Below, one piece after another: positions 24,843 to 34,107 of a DNA stretch of 64,000 bases. Position 1 is the stretch's first letter. Each line of letters opens with the position of its first letter. The stretch spans positions 31,646-95,645 of the forward strand of contig CAIVPZ010000140.1 in NCBI GenBank assembly GCA_903907955.1, in the 5' to 3' direction. Under the pieces are notes generated by a model. That model worked only from the letters and a program-made list of their open reading frames with translations, made no database searches and had not been told where the DNA came from. A program made the position numbers and the translations under genes. This DNA comes from an uncultured Acetobacteraceae bacterium (GTDB lineage Bacteria > Pseudomonadota > Alphaproteobacteria > Acetobacterales > Acetobacteraceae).

Positions 24843-25388
24843 TCAAGGTGCTGGGATAAGCGTGTTGACGTGATCCGTGAACCGCTCACCGAATTTTTCT
24901 GCTAGGTTCCTGAACGCAACAACCTTCGCTAGTGTCAACGTATACGAGTTACCATTGAGGGTCAGATCTCGGTTTCCATGTGCAATCCGGTTGCGCACTT
25001 GATTGAGCTCCCCAAGTTTCTCCTTGATGTCTGCCGTTGTCGTGCGCTGCCAGGAAAGTCCGCTGAACACGTCGGGCAATCCAATCTGGAGAAAGAGATT
25101 TCCAATGTTCACGTCGCTTGGGTTTCCCCAGCTTTTCATCTGCTTCCAGTATCGGTCGAAGGCCGCAGGGTCGGCGTTCAAGGCGGGAAATGCTCGTTTG
25201 GCCGCATCTTGGAAAACGTCTTCTACGTGTGTCTGAAGCAGAGCGCTGAGCATCACGACGCAGCTCCGATTGATCGAAGCTCCAATCCGGTGGCCGGCCA
25301 CAATCGGCGGCGCCCCCCGGGCGCCGCCATGCTGTTGTTGGCGGACATTGATCAGTTCGTTGACATAGTGAAGATCAAGACCCGGCAT
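24843..25388 (-). CDS. HEPN-domain protein (MAE_28990/RiboL-PSP-like)
   Basis: 181 residues from ATG 25388. A helical protein whose C-terminal half contains ELNQVRNRIAHGNRDLTL, with Arg132-Asn133 and His137 forming the R-x4-H active site of HEPN ribonucleases. The N-terminal helices (SCVVMLSALLQTHVEDVFQD, then FPALNADPAAFDRYWK) match the MAE_28990-type HEPN group. HEPN proteins usually act as RNA-cleaving toxins in defence or TA systems. No separate nucleotidyltransferase antitoxin is adjacent; the only co-directional partner is the zincin-like gene. Confidence 0.8.
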   Translation of the reverse strand: MPGLDLHYVNELINVRQQQHGGARGAPPIVAGHRIGASINRSCVVMLSALLQTHVEDVFQDAAKRAFPALNADPAAFDRYWKQMKSWGNPSDVNIGNLFLQIGLPDVFSGLSWQRTTTADIKEKLGELNQVRNRIAHGNRDLTLNGNSYTLTLAKVVAFRNLAEKFGERFTDHVNTLIPAP

Positions 25389-25477
25389 TTCCTGTCCCCG
25401 GTTGCGGAGTGCATCATAAGCCTCAGTTCACGTGTCCGCTAAGGTGGTCAATAGCCGTGGCAGGCAGCAAGCGGCGC

Positions 25478-26416
25478 TCACGCGCCGCCGCTCGCGAACT
25501 TCCAGACCGGGATACCGAACTTCTTGGCCTTGTCGGCCAGGTTGTCCTGAATCCCAGTGCCGGGAAACACGATGACCCCAATCGGCAGCACGTCCAGCAT
25601 TTGGTCGTTGCGCTTGAACGGCGCAGCCTTGGCGTGCTTGGTCCAGTCGGGCTTGAAGGCGATCTGCGGCACCTTGCGGTGGTCGGCCCATTTGGCGGCG
25701 ATGAGTTCGGCTCCTTTCGGTGATCCGCCGTGCAGCAGCACCATGTCGGGATGCTTGGCGTGGACACGGTCGAGCTTGTCCCAGACCAGGCGATGATCGT
25801 TGAAGTCCAGCCCGCCGGTGAAGGCGATCTTGGGGCCGGCGGGCAATAGCACCTCGTTGGTGACCCTACGCTTCGCGGCGAGGAAGTCGCGGCTGTCGAT
25901 CATGGCCGAGGTCAGGTTGCGGTGGTTGACCTTCGATCCTGAGCGCGGCCGCCAGGCCGAATTTGTGTGGCGCTCGAACTGTTCGGCGGCCTGGTCGCGG
26001 AAGAACTCCATGCTGTCGCGGCGTTCGATCAACGTCTGCCCCTCGGCGGTGAGACGCTCCAGTTCGACCGAGCGGATCTCGGAGCCGTCCTGCTCCTTCT
26101 GGCTGCGCCTCTGCGCCTGCTCGTTGTCGTCCAGTTCGCGCTCGATGCGACTGACGGCGCGGTGGAAGAGATTGACGGTCGACCAAAGCAGGTCTTCGAG
26201 GTCGGGTTCGAGGCGGGTGTCCGCCAGGGTGACGACGAGGGCGTCGAAGATGTCGGCCGCGACGCCGGCGACGGCATTGCCATCGGGTAGTGGTCGCGGG
26301 TCGGGTTCGTCCTGAAAGGGGCGATAGCCGTAGAGTTGGAGTTCGGCGATGACGCGATCGGTCGGGGATGAGGTGTGCGGCGGCTCGTAACCGGTGTCGT
26401 CGTGTTCGGTCGTCAT
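25478..26416 (-). CDS. DUF2493 (SLOG-fold) protein
   Basis: 312 residues from ATG 26416 (MTTEHDDTGYEPPHTSSPTD). Residues about 1-185 are a helical, charged region found in the long ICE version. The C-terminal DUF2493 domain has KIAFTGGLDFNDHRLVWDKL, MVLLHGGSPKGAELIAAKWA, and VIVFPGTGIQDNLADKAKKF, a Rossmann-like SLOG fold expected to bind a nucleotide. Molecular role unknown. It is a standard ICE/plasmid backbone gene with a long leader shared with DUF736 copy 2. Confidence 0.9.
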   Translation of the reverse strand: MTTEHDDTGYEPPHTSSPTDRVIAELQLYGYRPFQDEPDPRPLPDGNAVAGVAADIFDALVVTLADTRLEPDLEDLLWSTVNLFHRAVSRIERELDDNEQAQRRSQKEQDGSEIRSVELERLTAEGQTLIERRDSMEFFRDQAAEQFERHTNSAWRPRSGSKVNHRNLTSAMIDSRDFLAAKRRVTNEVLLPAGPKIAFTGGLDFNDHRLVWDKLDRVHAKHPDMVLLHGGSPKGAELIAAKWADHRKVPQIAFKPDWTKHAKAAPFKRNDQMLDVLPIGVIVFPGTGIQDNLADKAKKFGIPVWKFASGGA

Positions 26417-26450
26417 GGTGCTGCCCTTCGTCGGATCGACCGCGCCCATC

Positions 26451-26561
26451 GCGGCCTTCTTGGCGACGAAAGGCGGCGGGCGGCCCGGACCTGCACCCGA
26501 AGCAAAGCGAAGGGCCGAAGCACAGCGGAGGATGGCGGGGGCCGGCTATTTTGCCTCGCGA
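26451..26561 (-). promoter_or_regulatory. Leader/promoter element type B upstream of the DUF2493 gene
   Basis: Same three blocks as at 20944-21058: CGCGCCCATCGCGGCC (26451-26466), CAGCGGAGGATG (26523-26534) and TTGCCTCGCGA (26551-26561). Spacing is 72 and 28 bp, against 75 and 29 bp in the other copy. The sequence between blocks is much less conserved, which argues for selection on the blocks. The remainder to 26747 holds no gene. Confidence 0.6.
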
Positions 26562-26747
26562 TGTAAAGGCGGCTCGCCGCCGACGGAAAATAGTTGGCCA
26601 TCCGCCATTGCCGGTCGGGGCCGTTTGCCGCCCCGATCGCCCTCTCAGAAGGCCGTGGGCGCGGTCCTCTCCGACAAGGCAGGGAAGCACCTCGATCGAA
26701 TACGGCATGAGACCGGCGCCGCCGCGGACATCATTTCCCGTGCCGCT

Positions 26748-27788
26748 TCATGCCGCCAATTCCATGAAACGAGCGACGTCTTCGGGAGCGATCTGTACCC
26801 GCAACGCTGCCCGTAGCGCATCGGCACCGAGCGTGCGGAGATCTTCGTTGAAGTCGCCCCGTCGTGGCGACAAGGCCATCGCCTCGATCCCGGCCTCGTT
26901 CGCTCGGTCGATCAGACGCGCCATGGCGCCGTCCCCGGCCAGATCGTCGTCGCGGGCGATGTAGAGCCGGCGCAGTGTGGCTGGGAACAGGATGGCGGCG
27001 AGGTGCGCGGCCGAAAGCGCGGCCACCATCGGCATGGTGGGCATGACGGATCGCAGCGAAAGCATGGTCTCGATGCCTTCGCCAGCCGCCAGGACATCGT
27101 GCGCCACGTCGAAACGGACGGCGTTGCCCAGAAGGTTGCCCATCGCCCGTCTCGGCGTATCGATTGCCGCCTTGTCCCGCCCCGATGGGTCGAGCCAGGT
27201 GCGATGCGCGCCGGTGATCTTGCCGTCGAGGTTGGTGACGGCTGCGATCATTGCAGGCCAGGTCTCGGTCGGAGACCATGCGTCAGGACGGTAGTAGCAG
27301 CGTGGGTGGAAGCGAAGGCTTCCGGTTCCCTGCAAAGCCGTAATGCCGCGTTTGCGCAAATACGCTTCGGCGACTGTGCCCGAAATCGGCTGCGCCATCG
27401 CGAACAGTCGGCGTGCTGATTCCGGCGATCCGGCCGGTGCGGACGATGGAAGCCGCCCATGGTCTGGTTCCGGCTCCGATCTCGGCAGGCTGAGAAAGTG
27501 CCGGGCCTCATTGGCGACGTCGCGGAAATCGGCAAGGCCGCAGCTCTCGCGGATGACATCGAGGAGGTCGCCGTGATCGCCGGTCGCTGCGTCGGTCCAT
27601 TTGCCGGCCGCACCCTTGCCGGATTCCGGTCCTTTCAGCCTGACGAACAGGGAGCGGCCGGGTGCATTCCTCAGGTCGCCGACCAGCCAGTAGCGGCCCT
27701 CGCGGCGGCCGTTAGAGAGATAATGACGGCACACCGCCTCGGCATCACGCGCGAGCCGGTGCGCCAGTTCGGCGGCATCGAGCGCCAT
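26748..27788 (-). CDS. Toprim-domain, primase-like protein (DUF7146 type)
   Basis: 346 residues from ATG 27788. The N-terminal half carries EAVCRHYLSNGRREGRYWLV and KWTDAATGDHGDLLDVI, a zinc-ribbon-less primase-helicase start region. The middle has RFHPRCYYRPDAWSPTETWP and KITGAHRTWLDPSGRDKA. The C-terminal Toprim_3 domain shows AGEGIETMLSLR with its conserved Glu (about residue 232) and YIARDDDLAGDGA with the DxD pair (about 278). It probably acts in priming or DNA processing on entry. It starts 2 bp after the stop of the methylase-helicase gene, so it is in the same operon. Confidence 0.88.
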   Translation of the reverse strand: MALDAAELAHRLARDAEAVCRHYLSNGRREGRYWLVGDLRNAPGRSLFVRLKGPESGKGAAGKWTDAATGDHGDLLDVIRESCGLADFRDVANEARHFLSLPRSEPEPDHGRLPSSAPAGSPESARRLFAMAQPISGTVAEAYLRKRGITALQGTGSLRFHPRCYYRPDAWSPTETWPAMIAAVTNLDGKITGAHRTWLDPSGRDKAAIDTPRRAMGNLLGNAVRFDVAHDVLAAGEGIETMLSLRSVMPTMPMVAALSAAHLAAILFPATLRRLYIARDDDLAGDGAMARLIDRANEAGIEAMALSPRRGDFNEDLRTLGADALRAALRVQIAPEDVARFMELAA

Positions 27789-27790
27789 CG

Positions 27791-30700
27791 CTACGCCGCC
27801 GCCCGCTCGGCGACGCGCGCGAGTGGATAGCGTTCCAGCACCTTCGCCAGGATCGCCGGGCCGGCGGCGTCGGTCGGGACGAACATCCTGAGCTTCCACG
27901 AGATGATCTCATGAAACAGGCCGTAAGCGCGCAGCCGGTCACGCATCGCGTCGGTGAAGCCGGTCAGTTCGATGCGGTTGGCGCCCATGACGCGGACGCG
28001 GCGAAGCTGAAGTCCTTCGGCAAGATCGATGATGGTCCTGCCATCCATCAGCGCGGTGAAAGCGTCACCGGCCGACAGGTTCGATGGGCCGATTTCAAGC
28101 GCGGTGGCCACCCATGCCGGGGAGACCTTTCGACCGACAATACGCTCGCCGGCGTCGGTCTGGAGCCGATAGACACGCGTCGATTCGTTCGGCAGACGCT
28201 TCCAGATAGGCAGCAAGAGACCGGCGACGATGTGGATCTCGCTGTCGGTGAACTCCGGCACATCGGCGAGTTCGGCCGCCCAGGCGCCGGCGAAGCTTTC
28301 GCGGTCGGCTTCGCGCCAATGCGTCTGTGGCATCATCGTCAGCGGCATGGCGGGATGCTCCATCGGCCGGATGAGCCGCACGCGGCGTTCGACCTCGCCA
28401 TCGTCGAGCATCAGGCTCGGCGCGGGGACCTGCACGGCGGCGCGGCCCGACTGGCTGTTGACCAGCAGCAGGGCGCGGGGATCGGAGAGCCGGCCCAGCG
28501 CCTCGTCGAGCGTGACCGGCCGGTTGCGCTCGCGCTGCATGATCGTCAGCAGGCGGGTTTCCGCCGAGGTGCCGGGGTGCATGTAGATGGTCTGCCGGCC
28601 GGTGACGACGAAGCTCTCCGCCGTCAGTGTTTCCAGCCCGACGTCGTAGGTTCCCGACGCGATCGCGCCCTCGATACGGGCGGTCAGTAGCTGCTCGAAC
28701 GCCGTGAACAGGATGTTCTGAAGATCGATGGTCAGCGCCAGCAGCCGATTGAGGAAGGTGGTGATCGGCGGCAGCTCGTCCCGGATGCCGTTGCTGTCGG
28801 TCAGCTTCAGCCCGGTCGCATCCTCGAACGCACCCAGCGAGCAACCATCGACCTTGCCCATGACCAGCAGGACATAGAGCTGGCGAAGCGCGTCGCGGGC
28901 GTAGTGGCTTTCCAGATTGTCCTCGGGCCTGAACAGGCCCTGGCCGCCGGTCTGGCGCTGGCCCTTGGTGATGGCCCCGAGCGTGTCGAGCCGGCGGGCG
29001 ATGGTCGAGAGGAACCGCTTCTCGGCCTTCACGTTCGTCGCGATCGGCCGGAACAGCGGCGGCTGCGCCTGGTTGGTTCGGTTGGTCCGCCCCAAGCCCT
29101 GGATGGCGGCGTCCGCCTTCCATCCGGCCTCCAGCAGATAGTGGACGCGAAGGCGGCGGTTCTTTGCCGACAGTTCCGCGTGATAGGACCGTCCGGTGCC
29201 GCCAGCGTCCGAGAAGACGAGGATGCGCTTGGCGTCGTCCATGAATGCCTGCGTCTCGGCGAGATTCGCCGAACCCGCGCGGTTCTCGACGGCGAGGCGA
29301 TCAACGCCGTCCGATCCGGTCTTGCGGATGATCCGGCGCGAGCGACCCGTCACCTCGGCCACCAACTCCGAGCCGAAACGCTGGACGATCTGGTCGAGCG
29401 CGCCATGGACCGGCGGCAGCGACGCGAGCTTCTCGATCAGGCGATCACGGCAGGCGACGGCCTCGCGGCTCTGGACGGGTTGGCCATCACGATAGACTGG
29501 CCGCGAGGCAAGATTGCCCTCGCTTTCGGTGAATGGCTCGTAGAGCTGGGTCGGGAAGCTGTGGGTCAGATAATCCAGCACGTATTCGCGCGGCGTGATG
29601 TCGACCTGAACGTCGCCCCATTCCTCGGTCGGAATCTCGGCAAGGCGGCGCTCCATCAGCGCCTCGCCAGTCGAGACGATCTGGATCACCGCGGCGTGGC
29701 CAGAAGTCAGATCGCGCTCGACGGCGGCGATCAGCGAGGGCGTCTTCATCGCCGTGATGAGGTGATTGAAGAAACGCTGCTTGGCGCTCTCGAAAGCCGA
29801 CCGCGCGGCGGATTTCGCCTGCGCGTTCAGCGTGCCCGTTTCGCCGGTGACGTTGGTCGCCTCTAGCGCGGCGTCGAGATTGTTGTGGATGACGCCGAAC
29901 GCCCCCGCATAGGCGTCGTAAATACGGATCTGCTCGTCGGTGAGCCGGTGCTCGACGAGCTCATATTCGACGCCCTCGTAGCTGAGCGATCGCGCGGCAT
30001 AGAGGCCGAGGGCCTTCATGTCGCGCGCCAGGACCTCCATCGCCGCGACACCGCCGGCCTCGATCGCCTCGACGAACTCCGCCCGTGTGGCGAAGGGGAA
30101 ATCCTCGCCGCCCCAGAGGCCAAGCCGCTGGGCATAGGCGAGATTGTGGACCGTGGTCGCGCCGGTCGCCGAGACATAAACGACGCGCGCGTTCGGCAGC
30201 GCGTGCTGGAGGCGAAGCCCGGCACGGCCCTGCTGCGAGGCGGCCTGGTCGCCGCGTTCTCCCTTGCCGCCGGCCGCGTTCTGCATGGCATGGCTCTCGT
30301 CGAAAATGATGACCCCGTCGAAGTCGGAGCCCAACCATTCGACGATCTGGCGGACCCGCGAAACCTTCTCATCGCGCGCGTCGGAGCGCAGCGTGGCGTA
30401 GGTGGTGAATAGGACGCCTTGCTCCAAACGGATCGGCGTCCCCTGACGGAAGCGCGACAGCGGCGTCACCAGGAGCCGCTCCTGCCCGAGCGCCGACCAA
30501 TCGCGCTGGGCGTCTTCGATCAGCTTGTCGGATTTCGAAACCCAGACCGCTCGGCGGCGGCCCTTCAGCCAGTTGTCGAGCAGGATGCCGGCGACCTGGC
30601 GGCCCTTGCCGGCGCCGGTTCCGTCGCCGAGAAACCAGCCGCGGCGGAAGCGGATGGCATGTTGAGCATCGTCAGGCGCGGCCGAGACGATGTCGAAGGT

Positions 30701-32137
30701 CTCGTCCACCGTCCACGATCCGGCGAGATGGCCGCAATGGGCCTCGCCAGCGGTGATCACGCTTTCGAGCTGGGCGTCGGACAATAAGCCGTCCGCTACG
30801 ACAGCGGCGGGCAAATGCGGCCGATAGCTGGGCTTGGGTGGCGCCACCGACGCCATCGCCGCCGATTGCACCAGCCTTGTGGGGTGAGCCTGAGAGCCGG
30901 GAATACCGATCGACTGCAATCCGTATCCTTCATATAGCGCCTCTGTGATGTGACCGCCCTCGACTGGCATCCAGTCGAGGGTCTCGTAGGTCAGCTCAAC
31001 CGCCTCCGGCTCGGGCGTCGTGGACGGGACGGAGGCAGGGCGCGGCGCAACGCGCTGCGGCTGTGCGGCGGCGGGACGAACCGCGGCGCGGGTGATGACT
31101 GGCGTGGCAAGCGGGAGTCTCGGCGGAACGGATTCCGCGATCCAACCAAGCAAGGTCGCGGCATCGGGGGCGCAAGGGTGCATCGCTGCAAACACGCTCG
31201 GATCGGCGGCGGGTAGACGGTCGATCACGGTCAGGCGGGTGTCGATGGTCGTGCCATGCTTGGCATAGACCGTTCCATCGATGGCGGCCGAGAACACGAT
31301 GCGCCCGCGTTCCTGCAACCGGACGAACGCGTCGGCCCACATCGGATTGTCGGGCGCGCAGTTAGTGCCGGTGATCGCGACCAATCGGCCGCCCTCGGCG
31401 AGACGCGCGAGCGCCGAGGCGATGTGGCGCAGGGCGGCGTCGGCCATGCGGCGATCGACGTTCGCGAGCGCGGAGAATGGCGGGTTCATGAGCACGACGC
31501 TTGGAACGATGCTGGCGTCGAGATGATCATGGATCTGCGCGGCGTCGTGGCGGGTGACGGCGATACCGGGGTACAGGTGGTCCAACAGCCCGGCGCGCGT
31601 CTCGGCCAGCTCGTTGAGAACGAGCGAGCCGCCCGCGAGTTCGGCGAGGATGGCGAGCAGCCCGGTTCCTGCCGAAGGCTCCAGCACGAGATCGGCGGGC
31701 GTGATCGCGGCGGCGGCGCTGGCCGCCAGGCCGAGGGCGATCGGCGTCGAGAACTGCTGGAGCGCCTGGCTCTCTTCGGAGCGGCGGGTGTGGGTGGGCA
31801 GCAGGGCCGCGATCTTGGCCAGCATCGGCAGCATGACGGCCGGTGAAGATGCACGCGCGCGGATGGCGGGGCCGAACTTGCGCAGGAACAGAACGGTCGC
31901 CGCTTCGCAGGCGTCGTAGGCGGTCTTCCAGCCCCAGGCGCCAACGGCGTCGGAACCGCCGAAGGCGGAGACCATCGATGCCCGGAGCGTCGGTGCATCG
32001 ACACGCTGGCCACGTTCGAGATGGGGAAGGATGATCCGCGCGGCATGGGCCAGCGCGTCGGCGGTCGCCGGAACGGGGGGCGCGAGAGGGAGCGGCGCGG
32101 CCGCGAAGGCGGCCGTGGAAGCGGGATTCGTCGTCAT
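27791..32137 (-). CDS. Giant methyltransferase-helicase fusion (strawberry-notch-like)
   Basis: 1448 residues from ATG 32137. The N-terminal part is an adenine-methyltransferase-like Rossmann fold with motif I LVLEPSAGTGLL (about residue 150) and motif IV VLMNPPFSA (about 215). The centre is an SF2 helicase with GTGAGKGRQVAGILLDNW (about 505), IIFDESHAM (about 608) and VSATGATTVH. The C-terminal strawberry-notch helicase region has AAIQGLGRTNRTNQAQPP (about 1010). Proteins of this type are conserved on alphaproteobacterial conjugative elements and are thought to aid establishment in new hosts, possibly by countering restriction; that role is inferred. Its leader carries the conserved type A hairpin. 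Confidence 0.9.
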   Translation of the reverse strand: MTTNPASTAAFAAAPLPLAPPVPATADALAHAARIILPHLERGQRVDAPTLRASMVSAFGGSDAVGAWGWKTAYDACEAATVLFLRKFGPAIRARASSPAVMLPMLAKIAALLPTHTRRSEESQALQQFSTPIALGLAASAAAAITPADLVLEPSAGTGLLAILAELAGGSLVLNELAETRAGLLDHLYPGIAVTRHDAAQIHDHLDASIVPSVVLMNPPFSALANVDRRMADAALRHIASALARLAEGGRLVAITGTNCAPDNPMWADAFVRLQERGRIVFSAAIDGTVYAKHGTTIDTRLTVIDRLPAADPSVFAAMHPCAPDAATLLGWIAESVPPRLPLATPVITRAAVRPAAAQPQRVAPRPASVPSTTPEPEAVELTYETLDWMPVEGGHITEALYEGYGLQSIGIPGSQAHPTRLVQSAAMASVAPPKPSYRPHLPAAVVADGLLSDAQLESVITAGEAHCGHLAGSWTVDETFDIVSAAPDDAQHAIRFRRGWFLGDGTGAGKGRQVAGILLDNWLKGRRRAVWVSKSDKLIEDAQRDWSALGQERLLVTPLSRFRQGTPIRLEQGVLFTTYATLRSDARDEKVSRVRQIVEWLGSDFDGVIIFDESHAMQNAAGGKGERGDQAASQQGRAGLRLQHALPNARVVYVSATGATTVHNLAYAQRLGLWGGEDFPFATRAEFVEAIEAGGVAAMEVLARDMKALGLYAARSLSYEGVEYELVEHRLTDEQIRIYDAYAGAFGVIHNNLDAALEATNVTGETGTLNAQAKSAARSAFESAKQRFFNHLITAMKTPSLIAAVERDLTSGHAAVIQIVSTGEALMERRLAEIPTEEWGDVQVDITPREYVLDYLTHSFPTQLYEPFTESEGNLASRPVYRDGQPVQSREAVACRDRLIEKLASLPPVHGALDQIVQRFGSELVAEVTGRSRRIIRKTGSDGVDRLAVENRAGSANLAETQAFMDDAKRILVFSDAGGTGRSYHAELSAKNRRLRVHYLLEAGWKADAAIQGLGRTNRTNQAQPPLFRPIATNVKAEKRFLSTIARRLDTLGAITKGQRQTGGQGLFRPEDNLESHYARDALRQLYVLLVMGKVDGCSLGAFEDATGLKLTDSNGIRDELPPITTFLNRLLALTIDLQNILFTAFEQLLTARIEGAIASGTYDVGLETLTAESFVVTGRQTIYMHPGTSAETRLLTIMQRERNRPVTLDEALGRLSDPRALLLVNSQSGRAAVQVPAPSLMLDDGEVERRVRLIRPMEHPAMPLTMMPQTHWREADRESFAGAWAAELADVPEFTDSEIHIVAGLLLPIWKRLPNESTRVYRLQTDAGERIVGRKVSPAWVATALEIGPSNLSAGDAFTALMDGRTIIDLAEGLQLRRVRVMGANRIELTGFTDAMRDRLRAYGLFHEIISWKLRMFVPTDAAGPAILAKVLERYPLARVAERAAA

Positions 32138-32230
32138 GAAAGGAACCTCGGGAGAGCCGGAACGGGTCGAACCGAGGGCGCTCTCTCTCGACCCCAACGG
32201 TTCAAACCCGTCCGGGCCCTCCTCTCCCTC
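32138..32230 (-). promoter_or_regulatory. Type A leader hairpin upstream of the methylase-helicase gene
   Basis: On the transcript a long stem forms between 32198-32213 and 32159-32174 (GGACGGGTTTGAACCG against CGGTTCGACCCGTTCC, with one bulge). The 23-nt loop contains CGAGAGAGAG, and the start codon is about 22 nt downstream. A GA-rich block lies upstream at about 32218-32230. Stem-loop, GAGAGAG loop motif and GA-rich block also occur upstream of the ParB and ArdC genes. Confidence 0.65.
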
Positions 32231-32260
32231 TCAGTGGTCCAGTACTAGGAACTTGGCCCC

Positions 32261-32319
32261 TTTAACCAACTGATCAGCCAACTTTGGCCGATAGCGGACC
32301 GGCATCTTTTAACCAACTG
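32261..32319. promoter_or_regulatory. Repeats in the promoter region of the Gabija-like operon
   Basis: The 12-mer TTTAACCAACTG occurs at 32261-32272 and 32308-32319, 47 bp apart, with the inverted repeat GCCAA-CT-TTGGC (32277-32288) between them. They lie about 55-110 bp upstream of the gajA start in DNA that is less GC-rich than its surroundings. They may be regulator sites, or a footprint of the insertion that brought the system in. Confidence 0.5.
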
Positions 32320-32373
32320 CGCTCGGGAAGCGACATGGTATAGGGCGTCGGGCGGACTTATTGGGCGGAGACC

Positions 32374-34107
32374 ATGGCGCGTATCCGGAAAATCGAGATC
32401 ACCAACTTCAGGGGAATTCAATCCCTGACCTGGATTCCCGCGTTGGGAATCAATTGCCTGATCGGTCCCGGTGATAGTGGAAAATCGACTGCCCTCGACG
32501 CGATCGATCTGTGTCTTGGTGCGCGTCGAAACGCTCAGTTTTCCGACGCCGATTTCTTCAACCTCAACGTCGAAAACGCGATCAGCATCAGCGTGACCAT
32601 CGGTGGCCTCGATGATGCACTCAAAAGCATAGAAGCCTACGGCCTCTTCCTCCGCGGCTTTAATGCGGCGACCGGCGAGGTTGAAGATGAGCCGGCCAAG
32701 GAGCTCGAAACAGTCCTGACTCTCAACTTAGCGGTCGCAGGTGATCTGGAACCCGTATGGACGATGGTTTCTGACCGCGCAAAAGAGCAGAACGTCACAC
32801 GCAATCTGACCTGGGCCGACCGGATTCGCCTATCGCCGACGCGGATCGGGGCAGCGCCTGAATCCAATCTTGGGTGGCGGCGGGGGTCCGTCTTGAACCG
32901 GCTGACGGACGAAAGGGCCGATGCGTCGGCCGCCATGGTGCAGGCGGCGCGGCATGCCCGCGAGACCTTTGGCGACGACGCTGGTGCGCAGCTGGCGGAA
33001 ACGCTGCGCATTGTCAGCGAGACTGCGAAAAACCTGGGGATCGATGTCGGCGACAAGGTGCGCGCCCTCCTCGACGCCCATGCGGCAACCTTCTCAGGCG
33101 GTACCATTTCCCTTCACGACGGAGACGGCGTTCCGCTGCGCGGATTGGGGATCGGCTCGACCCGGCTGCTGATCGCGGGCCTTCAGCGTAAGGCATCGGC
33201 GCAATCTTCGATCGTCCTCGTCGATGAGTTGGAACATGGGCTGGAACCTCACCGCATCATCCGGTTCCTCGGATCGCTGGGTGCAAAGGAAAAAGACCCG
33301 CCGCTACAGGCCTTCATGACAACGCATTCACCGGTGGCGCTGCGCGAACTGTCCGGCGGTCAGCTGTTCGTACTGCGCGAGACTGGCGGACACCACGAAG
33401 CGATCAACGTCGGGACGGACGCCGATATTCAGGGCACCATCCGCAGCTTTCCCGACGCGTTCCTGGCCTCCTCGGTCCTGATCTGTGAAGGGGCGAGCGA
33501 AGTGGGCCTCATCCGTGGGCTTGATCAACATTTTTCGGCGTTGGAGTACACTTCCCTTTTCGCTCGTGGCGTCGGCTTGGTGGATTGCACTGGCGGCGAT
33601 TCAGACCGCCCCTTTCGCCGTGCTGATGCATTTCGCAAGCTCGGCTATCGGGTGGCGGTGCTCCGAGATGATGACAAACAACCGACAGCAACTATCGAAC
33701 AGGCCTTTAAGGATGCAGGCGGCACAGTCTTCACGTGGCGAGCAGGGCGTGCGTTGGAAGACGAACTGTTCATAAGCCTGACAGACGATTCCATTGCCAG
33801 CCTGCTCGGCTACGCTATCGAGCTCCACGAAGAGGAACTGATCGGCGAGCATATCAAGTCGGGTAGCAGCGGCAAAAAATCTTACGCAGACGTGCAAGGT
33901 GAATATCTTTTTGGGGGATTTTCGTCCCAAACCAGGGAGATGCTGGGCGCGATTGCCCGCAATAAGAAAAACAGCTGGTTCAAGTCCGTGACGAAGATGG
34001 AGCATATCGGCCGGCATATCGTCGGCCCCGAGATGACGGGGGAAAAGCTCGATGCAGGCTTAAACTCAGTCCTCGTCGATATATTCGAGTGGACGGACAA
34101 TGCCTGA
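32374..34107 (+). CDS. gajA: GajA-like OLD-family ATPase/TOPRIM nuclease (Gabija)
   Basis: 577 residues, close to the approximately 580 of known GajA. The N-terminal ABC-type ATPase opens IRKIEITNFRGIQSLTWI, with Walker A GPGDSGKST (31-39), a signature-like LGIGSTRLLIAGLQ, Walker B IVLVDELEHGLEP (about 278) and a switch histidine in MTTHSPVALREL. The C-terminal TOPRIM has VLICEGASEVGLI (about 368) and VAVLRDDDKQP (about 428). In Gabija, GajA is a sequence-specific DNA-nicking enzyme held inactive by nucleotides and released on phage infection. The stop overlaps gajB by 8 bases. Confidence 0.85.
   Translation: MARIRKIEITNFRGIQSLTWIPALGINCLIGPGDSGKSTALDAIDLCLGARRNAQFSDADFFNLNVENAISISVTIGGLDDALKSIEAYGLFLRGFNAATGEVEDEPAKELETVLTLNLAVAGDLEPVWTMVSDRAKEQNVTRNLTWADRIRLSPTRIGAAPESNLGWRRGSVLNRLTDERADASAAMVQAARHARETFGDDAGAQLAETLRIVSETAKNLGIDVGDKVRALLDAHAATFSGGTISLHDGDGVPLRGLGIGSTRLLIAGLQRKASAQSSIVLVDELEHGLEPHRIIRFLGSLGAKEKDPPLQAFMTTHSPVALRELSGGQLFVLRETGGHHEAINVGTDADIQGTIRSFPDAFLASSVLICEGASEVGLIRGLDQHFSALEYTSLFARGVGLVDCTGGDSDRPFRRADAFRKLGYRVAVLRDDDKQPTATIEQAFKDAGGTVFTWRAGRALEDELFISLTDDSIASLLGYAIELHEEELIGEHIKSGSSGKKSYADVQGEYLFGGFSSQTREMLGAIARNKKNSWFKSVTKMEHIGRHIVGPEMTGEKLDAGLNSVLVDIFEWTDNA

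Noticed and set aside
27791..32137. A type IIG or type I restriction-modification enzyme
   Set aside because: The protein has MTase-like and helicase motifs, but no endonuclease motif or specificity subunit is visible. The strawberry-notch-type helicase and backbone location fit an ICE establishment protein better.
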